From NCBI RefSeq assembly GCF_016595155.1, contig NZ_JAENGP010000002.1:124001-188000 (forward strand): DNA of 64,000 bases. The letters run 5' to 3'. This DNA comes from Advenella mandrilli (lineage in GTDB: Bacteria; Pseudomonadota; Gammaproteobacteria; Burkholderiales; Burkholderiaceae_B). Numbering within the stretch: the first letter of the stretch is position 1; each line of letters starts with the position of its first letter. The notes below the pieces were generated by a model. It saw only the letters and a list, made by a program, of their open reading frames with translations. It did not search any database and was not told the DNA's origin. Of the stretch, positions 8,046 through 17,965 are shown piece by piece. The position numbers and the translations under genes are program-made.

Positions 8046-9836
8046 CGCGCGGGTAATGGCCACATAAAAACGGTTGCGTTCTATCGCATCATCATTGCCC
8101 CGGATACTAAACCCCCCAAGCCGGGCGTTATAGACCAGTACCTCATCAAATTCTCGTCCCTTGGCTTCACTCACCGTATAAAACCGGATACCACCCCGTG
8201 TTTTCCAGCTTGCCAAAAGCCGGGCATACAGGGCCGGCCATTGCTCGATACTTGCCTGCCGGCCAGACAAAAACTGCAACAAGCCCTGCCATGAGCGCCA
8301 GGCCGTCTGTTCCAATACCCGGTTCTGGTTGGCTCCCAGGCTGAACACCCCCGACATCCGGGCAAAGGTTTCCAGCTCTGCCACCAGCCCGGCTTTTGAG
8401 TCTTTTTGTTCAAGCCACCACTGCAGGGCGTTTTTCATGTCATCGGAAAAGGCTTCTCCTTTCACCGAACCACCCCGCAAATGCAAATCCAGATACATGC
8501 GCAAACTGCCCGGTGTCGCCTTATGGGCAATTTCATGCTTGGCCTGCTCATCCAGCAAGCAATGCGGCAGGCTTAAAAACTGCAACACCGCCTCATCCAT
8601 TTTTTTAACCATGGGGGCCAGCCGGGGAAACCGTACCGAATATAAATAAACCAGCATGCTGGCGGCAAACGTATTCACCAACGGATAGGCCAATGCAGGG
8701 CTGCTGTCGCTACTATTGAACAGGTCGAAGGCGGCACTAACCCTGTCTGCCCCATTGCGGCAAACCACCACCAGATGCGACCAACGCGCAGGCTTGATCT
8801 GTGGCAGCAAATCGGCCATCGTCCCCGTGACGGCTGTCATCTCTGTTTTATGCCTTGCCATTGACTGCAATGACCGGCCTGTCAGCTTGCCGGCCAGCTC
8901 GGCCAGGGCATTGCCAAAACGGTACGTTTGCAGGGAATGAATAATACGGGCCGAATAATGCTGTACATAGGTATCAAACACCGCATCGGTATCGGTGCCG
9001 CGCCAGGCAAAAATATTCTGCATGCGATCGCCAACCGCCAGAATGCGCGCCTGCGGACTTAATATCCTGAACAGGAACGCCAGCTGCAAAGGGGTCGTAT
9101 CGTGAAACTCATCAATAAACACAAACCGGTAGCCACCCATAAAGCGCTCATCCAGAGTGTCGGACTCCAGCCGCTCCAGCAAGTCAAACACCGCTTCGGA
9201 AATAAGCCGGAACCCGAACACCCCGGTTCGTTGGGCGGGCGCCACGTAAGGATCCAGCAGAAGGCTTTCCGTGCCTGCCTCGGGCCCGGGCCAATGGGCA
9301 CGGTATGAGTCATAAGCATAAAAAACGCGTTGCACGAAACGGTAATCAAAATGAAGCTTGCCCTCGCAAATGAACTCGCAATCTTCGCTAGACTCGGCCT
9401 CCCAGGCCCGCGAGGCCCGGAAAAAATCCAGGTCCGCCATGAGCGCACTCATGTGTTCTTCATTAATCTGCGGTGCCGTGAATGCCCAGTCAAAACCCGC
9501 TTCACAGGCCTCTTCCACCAGTTGCGGCAACAAGTCCCGCACGACGGCAGCGCGGTCCAATACATAGCGTTCATCACCCAGACGGCGCAACAGCTGGTGC
9601 GCCAGGCCGTCAATCGTGCTAATGGTCAGATTGGGTTGTTCGGCCGACACCAGTCCCCGTTTTTGCATATAAGCACTTAATACATCGCGTCCGGCACGAC
9701 TGAATGTCATCAACAATGTCGGGGCTCCGGGCACACAGTGCCTGGCCTCTTCCGCAATCAGGGTAGATTTCCCGCTACCGGCCACGCCTTCGACCAGCAA
9801 GGCCTTTTCAGGATAATGATTGAACAGGTTTTGCAT
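8016..9836 (-). CDS. UvrD/Rep-like superfamily 1 helicase
   Basis: A 606-residue ATP-dependent DNA helicase-like protein. Walker A GVAGSGKST is at residues 17-25. Motif Ia/Ib-like TISTIDGLAHQLLRRL follows. Motif II is FIDEFHDTTPLQ at about residue 240, a DEFHD variant of the usual DEAQD. Motif III is AVGDRMQNIFAWRG, and motif VI, YVAITRAKKSLF, is near the C-terminus. The N-terminal Q-motif is shortened. It is smaller than UvrD (about 720 residues). No nuclease domain or partner gene is visible, so a role in repair or in mobile-element defence cannot be decided. Single-gene transcript, divergent from glcB. Confidence 0.8.
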   Translation of the reverse strand: MQNLFNHYPEKALLVEGVAGSGKSTLIAEEARHCVPGAPTLLMTFSRAGRDVLSAYMQKRGLVSAEQPNLTISTIDGLAHQLLRRLGDERYVLDRAAVVRDLLPQLVEEACEAGFDWAFTAPQINEEHMSALMADLDFFRASRAWEAESSEDCEFICEGKLHFDYRFVQRVFYAYDSYRAHWPGPEAGTESLLLDPYVAPAQRTGVFGFRLISEAVFDLLERLESDTLDERFMGGYRFVFIDEFHDTTPLQLAFLFRILSPQARILAVGDRMQNIFAWRGTDTDAVFDTYVQHYSARIIHSLQTYRFGNALAELAGKLTGRSLQSMARHKTEMTAVTGTMADLLPQIKPARWSHLVVVCRNGADRVSAAFDLFNSSDSSPALAYPLVNTFAASMLVYLYSVRFPRLAPMVKKMDEAVLQFLSLPHCLLDEQAKHEIAHKATPGSLRMYLDLHLRGGSVKGEAFSDDMKNALQWWLEQKDSKAGLVAELETFARMSGVFSLGANQNRVLEQTAWRSWQGLLQFLSGRQASIEQWPALYARLLASWKTRGGIRFYTVSEAKGREFDEVLVYNARLGGFSIRGNDDAIERNRFYVAITRAKKSLFLLAG

Positions 9837-9915
9837 GAATCAATGCTTCCGTTTATAAACTCAAAATAAATATTGCTTTTTACTAAAAGTAAAAACTATG
9901 TTTACCCCAACTATC

Positions 9916-9944
9916 TTGAGGCTTATACTGCATCGCGTCATAAT
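9916..9944 (+). promoter_or_regulatory. Candidate sigma-70 promoter for glcB
   Basis: TTGAGG (9916-9921) and CATAAT (9939-9944) are separated by 17 bp and lie about 50 bp before the malate synthase start. The fit to consensus is fair, and no other pair with good spacing was seen in this gap. Confidence 0.45.
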
Positions 9945-9997
9945 AGCATTGACGCATTATCCAACTATACTCGTGAATCATAATGATGGAGCCAAAC

Positions 9998-12169
9998 ATG
10001 ACCAACCGAATCCAATGCCACCGTTTGCAAGTTGCCACGGTACTGAAAGAATTTATTGATACCCGCGCACTGCCCGGAACCGGCGTCGATCCCGATGCGT
10101 TCTGGAAAGGCTTTGATGCCCTGATTCACGACCTGGCCCCTGAAAACAAGGCGCTGCTTGCCGAGCGCGACCGCATCCAGGCTGAATTTGACAGCTGGTA
10201 CCGCAAAAACCCCGGCCCCATTAAAAACATGGATGCCTACAAAAACTTCTTAAAAGAAATCGGTTACCTGAAAGACGTGCCGGCCGATTTCAAGGTCAGC
10301 ACCTCAAATATCGACTATGCCATTTCCGACCAGGGCGGCCCGCAGCTGGTGGTTCCCATTACCAATGTCCGCTATGCGCTGAATGCGGCCAATGCCCGCT
10401 GGGGCAGCCTGTATGACGCCCTATATGGCACCGATGCCATCAGTGAAGAAAACGGCGCCAGCCGCGAAGGCGGCTACAATCCGGTTCGTGGCGAAAAAGT
10501 CATTGCCTACGGCCGCGACTTCCTGGACCAAAGCATTCCCCTGGCCAAGGGTTCACATAAAGACGTCACGCAATATAGCGCAGACAACGGCGCGTTTACC
10601 GCCACCCTAAATGATGGTAGCCAAACCGGGCTGTCCGATCCCGATTGCTTCCTGGGCTATCGTGGTGATGTCGCCAACCCTGAAGCCATCATCCTGAGCC
10701 ATAACGGCCTGCACTTCGAAATCCAGATTGACCGCAACCACCCCATCGGCAAACAAGACCCGGCTGGTGTCAAAGACCTGCTGCTGGAAGCCGCCTTAAG
10801 TTCCATTATCGACTGCGAAGACTCCATTGCCGCCGTCGATGCCGACGACAAGGTACTGGCCTACAGCAACTGGCTGGGCTTAATGGATGGTACCCTGGCC
10901 GAAGAAATTACCAAGAACGGCAAAACCTTTACCCGGGTCCTCAACCCTGACCGTGTATTTACCGCCAAATCAGGTCAAACCCAGTCACTTTCCGGCCGCT
11001 CCATGATGTTCATCCGCAATGTGGGGCACCTCATGACCAACCCGGCCATCCTTGATGAAAACGGCAATGAAGTGCCCGAGGGCATTATGGATGCGGTCAT
11101 CACCAGTCTGGCAGCCATCCACGACCTTAAACGCAAAGAAGGCGGCAACTCGCGCACCGGTTCCATCTATATCGTGAAACCCAAAATGCATGGCCCCGAC
11201 GAAGTCGCTTTCGCCAACAAACTGTTTAACCGCACCGAGCAACTGCTGGGCCTGGCGCCCAACACCATCAAAATGGGTGTCATGGACGAAGAACGCCGGA
11301 CCAGTGTCAACCTGAAAGCCTGCGTTTTTGAAGCCAAAGAACGCATCGCCTTCATCAATACCGGTTTCCTTGATCGCACCGGCGACGAAATCCATACGTC
11401 CATGGAAGCCGGCCCCATGATCCGCAAGGGCGACATCAGGAAAACCGCCTGGATCGACGCCTACGAGCGTAATAACGTACAAACCGGGCTGGCCTGCGGC
11501 CTGGTGGGCAAGGCACAAATCGGCAAAGGCATGTGGGCCATGCCCGACTTAATGGCCGCCATGATTGAACAAAAAATCGGCCACCTGAAAGCCGGCGCCA
11601 ATACCGCCTGGGTACCCTCACCCACCGCCGCCACCCTGCATGCGCTACATTACCATCAAATCAATGTCAAAGAAGTCCAGAAAAGTCTGGAAGGCGACAC
11701 CACCAACTATCTGGATAACATCCTGACAATTCCCGTGGCTGAAAACACCAACTGGACCGATGCCGAGAAACAGGAAGAACTTGACAACAATGCCCAGGGT
11801 ATCCTGGGTTATGTGGTGCGCTGGGTTGATCAGGGTATTGGTTGCTCCAAAGTGCCCGATATCCACGATATCGGCTTAATGGAAGACCGGGCGACCCTGC
11901 GCATTTCCAGCCAGCACATTGCCAACTGGCTGCGCCATGGCATTGTGACCGAAAAACAGGTACGCGACACGCTTGAACGCATGGCCGCCGTGGTTGACAA
12001 GCAAAATGCAGGCGATCCGGCTTACCGGCCCATGGTTGGCAACTTTGATACCTCGCCCGCCTTCAGGGCAGCCAGTGACCTGATCTTCAAAGGGCTCACC
12101 CAGCCTAACGGTTATACCGAGCCCCTCTTGCACCACTGGCGTCAGGTCGCCAAGGCACAATACCGCTAA
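9998..12169 (+). CDS. glcB: Malate synthase G
   Basis: A 723-residue enzyme condensing glyoxylate with acetyl-CoA to malate and CoA, allowing growth on glycolate or two-carbon sources. The ATG at 9998 is preferred over 9983 because GGAG lies seven bases upstream and the resulting N-terminus ([16 protein letters not shown]) and length match the family. Diagnostic stretches are [16 protein letters not shown], the Arg-bearing [24 protein letters not shown] and [14 protein letters not shown]. It is monocistronic, with no glycolate oxidase genes or glc regulator nearby. A hairpin follows at 12188-12218. Confidence 0.96.
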   Translation: MTNRIQCHRLQVATVLKEFIDTRALPGTGVDPDAFWKGFDALIHDLAPENKALLAERDRIQAEFDSWYRKNPGPIKNMDAYKNFLKEIGYLKDVPADFKVSTSNIDYAISDQGGPQLVVPITNVRYALNAANARWGSLYDALYGTDAISEENGASREGGYNPVRGEKVIAYGRDFLDQSIPLAKGSHKDVTQYSADNGAFTATLNDGSQTGLSDPDCFLGYRGDVANPEAIILSHNGLHFEIQIDRNHPIGKQDPAGVKDLLLEAALSSIIDCEDSIAAVDADDKVLAYSNWLGLMDGTLAEEITKNGKTFTRVLNPDRVFTAKSGQTQSLSGRSMMFIRNVGHLMTNPAILDENGNEVPEGIMDAVITSLAAIHDLKRKEGGNSRTGSIYIVKPKMHGPDEVAFANKLFNRTEQLLGLAPNTIKMGVMDEERRTSVNLKACVFEAKERIAFINTGFLDRTGDEIHTSMEAGPMIRKGDIRKTAWIDAYERNNVQTGLACGLVGKAQIGKGMWAMPDLMAAMIEQKIGHLKAGANTAWVPSPTAATLHALHYHQINVKEVQKSLEGDTTNYLDNILTIPVAENTNWTDAEKQEELDNNAQGILGYVVRWVDQGIGCSKVPDIHDIGLMEDRATLRISSQHIANWLRHGIVTEKQVRDTLERMAAVVDKQNAGDPAYRPMVGNFDTSPAFRAASDLIFKGLTQPNGYTEPLLHHWRQVAKAQYR

Positions 12170-12187
12170 CAGCACGCCCATTAATAA

Positions 12188-12218
12188 ACCCCATGCACTT
12201 GCCGCCAGGGCATGGGGT
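12188..12218 (+). terminator. Hairpin downstream of glcB (weak terminator)
   Basis: A perfect 9-bp stem (accccatgc / gcatggggt) with a 13-nt loop, 19 nt past the glcB stop. No T run follows, so it may protect the mRNA 3' end or act with Rho rather than terminate by itself. Confidence 0.45.
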
Positions 12219-12242
12219 GCGACCAAGGTTAAGTAACAAAAA

Positions 12243-12269
12243 GTCAATTTCATTTCCAATGAAATTGAC
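12243..12269. repeat. Perfect 12-bp palindrome with 3-nt loop
   Basis: gtcaatttcatt at 12243-12254 and its exact complement at 12258-12269 flank three bases (tcc). On the minus strand the stem is followed by five Ts. It lies between glcB and the PepSY-like gene. It may be a terminator read on the minus strand, or an operator for the downstream pair. Confidence 0.55.
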
Positions 12270-12420
12270 AGAACTTAAGCGAAAAACCATTAAAATCAAC
12301 GCTATTGCTTGCCTTATCTTTTTGAATGGTAGTAAACTCAAACGCTTAGGATCATCAAAACGTCGTTTTTCCCGCATGGGATTCCCAACCAGACACACCA
12401 CGTCACCCAGGATCAAGACG

Positions 12421-12957
12421 ATGGAAAAGGTCAATTCAGATACTAACATGCAAACCCCGAACACCCCCTATTCAGGGCAAACAAAAGGCGCCGCTGCCGG
12501 CATGCGCTGTCGCTGGTATTTTTATCTGGCCCTGCTGCTTATCCCGGTTCTTACCATTCTGGTCTGCAACGCCATTTCCAATTTCTACAATACCCATATC
12601 GACACTTGGGCCTACCATGACCGGTTTTATGTCGAAACGCAAAACCAGGATCTCATTCCTTCACAAATCCTCTACGAAGAAGCCCGCAAATATCTTCCCG
12701 CCAATGCCATTCTGGTCAGCGCACAACTGGATCAGGCCCCCGACCGCAGTGCCCATTTCAAATTCAAGGTAAACGGCCTTTATAACCAAAGTATCTTCCT
12801 TAACCCCTATACTGCCGAAGTGCTTGGCGTACTGGATGGCCAGCAATCCAATGCCCGGTTCTGGATAGGTACCGCCATTTACTGGCTGGCCCTGTTAGTA
12901 AGCTGCTGGCTGGCCTTATGGAGCGCACTCCGGATAGAACGTTGTCGATCTTCCTGA
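12421..12957 (+). CDS. PepSY-TM-like membrane protein
   Basis: About 178 residues with two membrane segments: WYFYLALLLIPVLTILVC near residue 35 and FWIGTAIYWLALLVSCWLALW near the C-terminus. Between them lies a periplasmic segment of about 90 residues. The segment with SQILYEEARKYLPANAILVSAQLDQAPDRSAHFKFKVNG and LNPYTAEVLGVL is built like a PepSY repeat. The frame is open from 12193, but the start at 12421 gives a sensible N-terminus and has AGGA upstream. The downstream glycosidase gene begins at the end of this one, so they are probably co-translated. The family assignment is by pattern only. Confidence 0.55.
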   Translation: MEKVNSDTNMQTPNTPYSGQTKGAAAGMRCRWYFYLALLLIPVLTILVCNAISNFYNTHIDTWAYHDRFYVETQNQDLIPSQILYEEARKYLPANAILVSAQLDQAPDRSAHFKFKVNGLYNQSIFLNPYTAEVLGVLDGQQSNARFWIGTAIYWLALLVSCWLALWSALRIERCRSS

Positions 12958-12959
12958 AC

Positions 12960-13742
12960 ATGCTTCATGTGTTCCTGCTCCGCCTCTTGCTGCCACTGGG
13001 CCTTTTGCTATCCGCCCAAGTACATGCCAATGAACCGGTCAGCCCATGCGTACAGTATGAAACGACAGACCAGAACCGGGTGCATATTGCCAAGGTAGAC
13101 CTGCACTGTCCCGGCATCCAGATCATTGGCACCCCCGTCAAGCAGTCCAGTCAAACCACGTCCAACTTTGCCTTTCCCAACAAAACAACCGTTGCCATCA
13201 ACGGGGCTTTTTTCGATGAAAAGAGCAAACCACAGGGCCTGAATGTGAGTAATGGCATCCGCTGGCCCGGCAGCTACGACACCATCCACCACTCTTTTCT
13301 GGCCTGCACTATTGAAAACCGCTGTTTTATAGAGGCCCCCAACCGCAAAACCGCCCATAATCCCGCCTGGCATACGGTTATCTCGGGCTGGCAAACCCTT
13401 AAAAATGGCCGTTATATCTGCCCGCGCGGTAGCCAGAAAATCTGCCATTCAAATGCCCGTGGCCAACACCCACGCACGGCGGTGGGCTTAAGTAACAACC
13501 ATCGCTATTTATATCTGGTCGTAGTGGAAGGCCGCAAAACCGATTTTCAGGGATACACCCTGAATCAGCTGGCACGCCTGTTTAAAAAGCTGGACGTAAA
13601 CAATGCCCTGAACCTGGATGGGGGCGGCAGCAGCACCATGATTATCAATCGCACCCGCGTTAATGAACTGCCCTCACGGCAGTTTTTCCTGGAGCGCAAT
13701 GTCGCCAACCATCTTGGCATTATCGACACCACACCCCATTAG
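12960..13742 (+). CDS. Phosphodiester glycosidase family (NAGPA/DUF2233) secreted protein
   Basis: About 260 residues. A signal peptide (LHVFLLRLLLPLGLLLSAQVHA) precedes a domain with the NAGPA hallmarks: TVAINGAFFDEKSKPQGL, RTAVGLSNNHRYLYLVVVEGR and the conserved LDGGGSSTM near the C-terminus. The human relative removes GlcNAc from a phosphodiester; bacterial members are exported and act on unknown phosphodiester-linked sugars. I choose ATG 12960, which gives a clean signal peptide; ATG 12918, overlapping the previous gene, is an alternative. Neither has a clear ribosome-binding site, which suits coupled translation. It ends 1 nt from the convergent pseudouridine synthase gene. Confidence 0.8.
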   Translation: MLHVFLLRLLLPLGLLLSAQVHANEPVSPCVQYETTDQNRVHIAKVDLHCPGIQIIGTPVKQSSQTTSNFAFPNKTTVAINGAFFDEKSKPQGLNVSNGIRWPGSYDTIHHSFLACTIENRCFIEAPNRKTAHNPAWHTVISGWQTLKNGRYICPRGSQKICHSNARGQHPRTAVGLSNNHRYLYLVVVEGRKTDFQGYTLNQLARLFKKLDVNNALNLDGGGSSTMIINRTRVNELPSRQFFLERNVANHLGIIDTTPH

Positions 13743-13743
13743 C

Positions 13744-14673
13744 CTATTCTTGGGTTTTGTTAATATCGGCCTGCATTTCCAGCGTTCGACGGCTTTCAAA
13801 AAAGCGGGTCTGCCCGGTGACCGGATCGGTAAAGCCAATTGAACGGGCCAGTAGCTGCAAGGGTTTATCAAAACGACCATCTTCACGGGCTGGCAACATG
13901 GCGGGATATGACGCATCATTGCAAATGGGCATGCCCAGGCCATTCATGTGTACCCGCAGCTGATGCTTTTTACCAGTCAGCGGTTCAAGCAAATAATGGC
14001 CCAATGTCCCGTTATGATTTAACAGGCTGATACGGGTACGGCTGTTGGGTGCCTCGGCAGATTCTTCCATGGTGAAATACTGCGCACTTTTACGAATATG
14101 GCTCTCGCGTATCAGGGGAAACGCCAGGCTGGCCCTGAAAGGAGCGATGGCCTCATAGGTTTTATGAACCTCACGCGTCTGGAACAATATCTGGTAGGCT
14201 CCCCGGTAACGCTGGTTGGTACAAAAAAGTAGCAAACCGGCCGTATCCCGATCAAGGCGGTGAATCGGACTGAGTTCGAAGTTATTCAACTGTTTGCGCA
14301 GGCGGATCAGGGCGGTTTCCTGCAAATAACGCCCCCCCGGAATGCTGGCCAGAAAATGCGGTTTGTCGGCGACCATCAGATATTCATCCTGGTACAGCAC
14401 CTCTAGCACAAAGGGTACATTCACTTCGGCAGGCACTTCACGGTAATACCACAGCCAGCTGTCCGCCACAAAAGGGCTGTCCAATCGCATGGGCACGCCA
14501 GTGGCATCCACCATATCCCCGCGAGCCAGGCGTTCACGCAAAATATCAGGGGGTATGTACGGAAACTTAAGCAGCAAAAAACTGAACAAATCAGGCCATT
14601 GCTGCGCTCGCGGCAAATACAGGCGGCTGGGTACAATACCATCGCGCACGGGCAAGGGAAAAGATTGAGACAT
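13744..14673 (-). CDS. RluA-family pseudouridine synthase
   Basis: A 309-residue enzyme isomerising uridine to pseudouridine in RNA. The catalytic motif HRLDRDTAG contains the nucleophile D141. VADKPHFLAS and the C-terminal LLEPLTGKKHQLRVHMNGLGMPICND are standard RluA-family motifs. The N-terminal 80 residues are S4-like only in part (LRERLARGDMVDATGVPM). Target rRNA or tRNA positions cannot be assigned. It begins about 60 bp downstream of the pntB stop, across a terminator, so it likely has its own promoter. Confidence 0.88.
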   Translation of the reverse strand: MSQSFPLPVRDGIVPSRLYLPRAQQWPDLFSFLLLKFPYIPPDILRERLARGDMVDATGVPMRLDSPFVADSWLWYYREVPAEVNVPFVLEVLYQDEYLMVADKPHFLASIPGGRYLQETALIRLRKQLNNFELSPIHRLDRDTAGLLLFCTNQRYRGAYQILFQTREVHKTYEAIAPFRASLAFPLIRESHIRKSAQYFTMEESAEAPNSRTRISLLNHNGTLGHYLLEPLTGKKHQLRVHMNGLGMPICNDASYPAMLPAREDGRFDKPLQLLARSIGFTDPVTGQTRFFESRRTLEMQADINKTQE

Positions 14674-14679
14674 GAAGAT

Positions 14680-14720
14680 AAAAACAGGGCTAAACCGTAA
14701 AAAAACGATTATAGCCCTGC
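14680..14720 (-). terminator. Rho-independent terminator of pntAB
   Basis: An 8-bp stem (cagggcta at 14685-14692 and tagccctg at 14712-14719). Read on the minus strand, it is followed by a run of five Ts. It lies between the pntB stop and the next minus-strand gene. Confidence 0.65.
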
Positions 14721-14734
14721 GGGTGCCATCTATA

Positions 14735-16129
14735 TTACAAAGCCCGTAATATGGACTCTACCGTGCCTTTCGCATCACCAAAACACATGAAACTGTTGTC
14801 TTTGAAGAACAGCGGGTTTTGCACACCGGCATAACCCGTATTCATGGAGCGCTTGAACACGATAACCTGTTGCGCTTTCCAGACTTCAAGAACCGGCATG
14901 CCGGCAATCGGGCTGGCCGGGTCTTCGTTGGCCGCGGGGTTCACGGTATCGTTGGCACCAATCACCAGCACCACATCGGTATCGGCAAAGTCCTCATTGA
15001 TTTCGTCCATTTCAAGCACGATATCGTAAGGCACCCTGGCTTCGGCCAACAGCACGTTCATGTGACCGGGCAGCCGACCCGCCACCGGATGAATGCCAAA
15101 ACGCACCTTAATCCCTTGATCACGCAAGTGCTGGGTAATTTCAGCTACCGGATACTGCGCCTGGGCCACGGCCATGCCATAGCCGGGGGTAATAATAACC
15201 GAGCTGGCGTTTTTCAGTATGTCTGCCACTTCTTCAGGCATCATCTCACGGTATTCGCCCATTTCCTCATTGCCACTGCTGGCAACGGCATCATTGCCAA
15301 AACCACCGGCAATGACCGAAATGAAAGACCGGTTCATGGCCTTGCACATGATGTAGGAAAGAATCGCCCCCGATGAACCCACCAAAGCGCCCGTCACAAT
15401 CAGCAGGTCGTTGGACAGCATGAAACCGGCAGCGGCCGCCGCCCAGCCCGAATAGGAGTTAAGCATGGATACCACCACCGGCATGTCGGCACCCCCGATG
15501 GAAGCCACCAGATGCCAGCCAAACGCAAGCGCGATGAAGGTCATGAGAATCAGGGCAAAGGTTGAACCACCCGAAGCAATAAATTGCCACATCAGCAGGA
15601 ATGACACCAGCAAGGCCAGCGCATTAAGCTTGTGACGATGTGGCAGCATTAAGGCCTTAGAGCTGATGGAACCGCGCAGTTTACCAAAAGCGACGATGGA
15701 GCCCGTAAAGGTTACCGCACCAATAAACACGCCCAGGAAGACTTCACCCAGGTGAATGTTCTGCATGGCAGCTGACACCGTACCATGGCTGTCGGCCGTG
15801 ATATAGCTGTTGTAGCCTACAAAAACCGCTGCCAGACCCACAAAGCAGTGCAACATGGCAATCAGCTCGGGCATTTGTGTCATTTCAACTTTTTGCGCCA
15901 GCCGCATCCCGATGGCACCACCAATAACCATGGCAACGATAATCCAAACCAGGCCTTCTACGTTCTGGCTGAAAATGGTGGCCAGCAAGGCAATCGCCAT
16001 CCCGGCGATCCCGAATGTATTGCCGTTGCGGGCGGTTTCCTGTTTTGACAAACCGGCCAAGCTGGCAATAAATAACAATGCGGCAATAATATATGCCGCC
16101 ATAACCAAACCTTGAGACATATTATTCAC
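14735..16129 (-). CDS. pntB: Proton-translocating NAD(P) transhydrogenase, beta subunit
   Basis: A 464-residue protein (family about 462). The N-terminal half has eight or nine membrane helices, including [25 protein letters not shown], which forms the proton channel. The C-terminal half is the NADP(H)-binding dIII domain with [19 protein letters not shown] and [12 protein letters not shown]. With PntA it uses the proton gradient to reduce NADP+ with NADH. Its start overlaps the pntA stop by 8 nt. Confidence 0.96.
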   Translation of the reverse strand: MNNMSQGLVMAAYIIAALLFIASLAGLSKQETARNGNTFGIAGMAIALLATIFSQNVEGLVWIIVAMVIGGAIGMRLAQKVEMTQMPELIAMLHCFVGLAAVFVGYNSYITADSHGTVSAAMQNIHLGEVFLGVFIGAVTFTGSIVAFGKLRGSISSKALMLPHRHKLNALALLVSFLLMWQFIASGGSTFALILMTFIALAFGWHLVASIGGADMPVVVSMLNSYSGWAAAAAGFMLSNDLLIVTGALVGSSGAILSYIMCKAMNRSFISVIAGGFGNDAVASSGNEEMGEYREMMPEEVADILKNASSVIITPGYGMAVAQAQYPVAEITQHLRDQGIKVRFGIHPVAGRLPGHMNVLLAEARVPYDIVLEMDEINEDFADTDVVLVIGANDTVNPAANEDPASPIAGMPVLEVWKAQQVIVFKRSMNTGYAGVQNPLFFKDNSFMCFGDAKGTVESILRAL

Positions 16130-17663
16130 CCTTGTCTTTTCTGAACATTTTCAGCATGCGCTGTGTAACCAGGAAACCACCTGCGATATTAATACTGGCA
16201 ATCAGAATGCCAATAAATGCCAGCGCACTGACCAACCCGTTGCCATGACCAATTTGCAACAGGGCACCCACCACAATAATGCCGGAAATGGCATTGGTAA
16301 CCGACATAAGCGGTGTATGCAGGGAATGTGTTACGTTCCAGACCACGTAGTAACCCACCACGCAAGCCAGAACAAAGACAGTAAAGTGAGCCAGGAACTC
16401 GGGGGGTGACCAGGCACCGGCCAGGCCAAACAGCACAAGCAGTACGGCCAGTACCCCCAGCTTGAAACGGGCAGATTTCGGTTCAGCCTTTTTGACTGCG
16501 ACAACCGGCTTGGCGGCGGCAGGTGCTGCCGAGACACTGATGGCCGGGGGCGGAAAACTAATATCACCCTGGGTAATCACGCTCATGTTGCGCAACACCA
16601 CATCTTCCTGGTTGATATCAATCTGGCCGTCTTTTTCCTTGCACAGCAATTTGCTTAAATTGACCAGGTTGGTGGCGTACAGCTGCGAAGACTGGGCCGG
16701 CAAGCGGCCGGGTAAATCAGTGTAGCCCACTATCTTGACGCCGTTATCGGTCACGAAGACTTCGCCCGCACGGGTATATTCGCAATTACCGCCAGCAGCG
16801 GCAGCCATGTCCACAATGACTGAGCCCGGTTTCATGCTGTCCACCATATCACGGGTAATCAGCTTGGGCGCCGGTTTGCCGGGAATTAAGGCAGTGGTAA
16901 TAATGATATCCACTTCCTTGGCCTGTTCAGCAAACAGGGCCATTTCAGCACGGATGAATTCCTCGGACATGGTTTTGGCATAGCCGTCTGACGACGAGCC
17001 GCTTTCATCACCAAAATCCAGTTTCAGGAACTGCCCCCCCATGGATTCAATTTGCTCGGCCACTTCAAGGCGGGTATCAAAGGCACGTACAATGGCCCCC
17101 AAAGAACCGGCCGTACCAATCGCCGCCAGGCCAGCCACCCCGGCACCAATCACCAGCACCTTGGCGGGTGGCACCTTGCCGGCTGCCGTAATCTGGCCGG
17201 TAAAGAAACGGCCAAACTGGTGGGCCGCTTCAATAACAGCGCGATAACCGCCAATATTGGCCATGGAAGACAGGGCATCCAGGGACTGGGCCCGCGAAAT
17301 ACGTGGCACCATATCCATGGCCAGAACGTTAATCTTGTTGCCAGCCAGCTGTTGTACCAGTTCGGGATTTTGTGCCGGCCAGATAAAACTGACCAGCGTG
17401 CTGCCTTCCTGAAGCAGGGCTATTTCTTCATCGTTGGGGGCGTTGACCTTGTAAACCAGGTCTGAGCGCCAGACTTCTTGCCGTGCGCCTGTTTGTGCCC
17501 CGGCCTTTATATAAGCCTGATCATCAAAACTGGCCAACTGGCCAGCCGAATGCTCAATCATGACTTCAAAACCCAGCTTTTGCAGCTGCTCAACCGTTGC
17601 TGGCGTTGCCGCCACCCGGGTCTCCCCCTGCATGCTTTCTTTAGGTATACCAATACGCACCAC
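16122..17663 (-). CDS. pntA: Proton-translocating NAD(P) transhydrogenase, alpha subunit
   Basis: A 513-residue protein (family about 510). It starts [21 protein letters not shown] and includes the NAD-binding Rossmann motif [24 protein letters not shown]. An Ala/Pro-rich linker (around [16 protein letters not shown]) leads to four C-terminal membrane helices. It is a single-chain alpha subunit, as in enterobacteria, not the split PntAA/PntAB arrangement. pntA-pntB forms a two-gene operon, divergent from mdfA. Confidence 0.96.
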   Translation of the reverse strand: MVRIGIPKESMQGETRVAATPATVEQLQKLGFEVMIEHSAGQLASFDDQAYIKAGAQTGARQEVWRSDLVYKVNAPNDEEIALLQEGSTLVSFIWPAQNPELVQQLAGNKINVLAMDMVPRISRAQSLDALSSMANIGGYRAVIEAAHQFGRFFTGQITAAGKVPPAKVLVIGAGVAGLAAIGTAGSLGAIVRAFDTRLEVAEQIESMGGQFLKLDFGDESGSSSDGYAKTMSEEFIRAEMALFAEQAKEVDIIITTALIPGKPAPKLITRDMVDSMKPGSVIVDMAAAAGGNCEYTRAGEVFVTDNGVKIVGYTDLPGRLPAQSSQLYATNLVNLSKLLCKEKDGQIDINQEDVVLRNMSVITQGDISFPPPAISVSAAPAAAKPVVAVKKAEPKSARFKLGVLAVLLVLFGLAGAWSPPEFLAHFTVFVLACVVGYYVVWNVTHSLHTPLMSVTNAISGIIVVGALLQIGHGNGLVSALAFIGILIASINIAGGFLVTQRMLKMFRKDKGE

Positions 17664-17965
17664 ATACCTCCTTATTGCTTATAAATAAAAAACGGTATCC
17701 ATCAATTTTTTGTTTTTTTTATGATTGATTTTTTTCTAACGTAACATACTAATGTTTAATCATGTATAGATTTTTTAACCTGACTGTTTAATAATCTGTT
17801 CATGCATTAATATAGGCAAAAAACATACAGCTCACTGTATTCAAGCTGCTATACTCCTTCCCGAAATACGCAATACCAAATAAATACCCAATACAAGGAT
17901 TGCGGCAATATTTGTCTTTCAAGCAAAATCCCTATCATTCACCAAACCCTTAGCTCCCCCCACTC
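17664..17965. promoter_or_regulatory. AT-rich divergent promoter region (pntA / mdfA)
   Basis: About 300 bp without a gene, notably AT-rich on the pntA side (T runs near 17700-17730). It must hold promoters for both divergent genes, but no promoter pair or operator stands out well enough to assign. Confidence 0.35.

Noticed and set aside
12193-12420. Upstream extension of the PepSY-like frame
   Set aside because: The extra 76 residues are basic and cover the perfect hairpin at 12243-12269. A start at 12421 gives a normal membrane protein.
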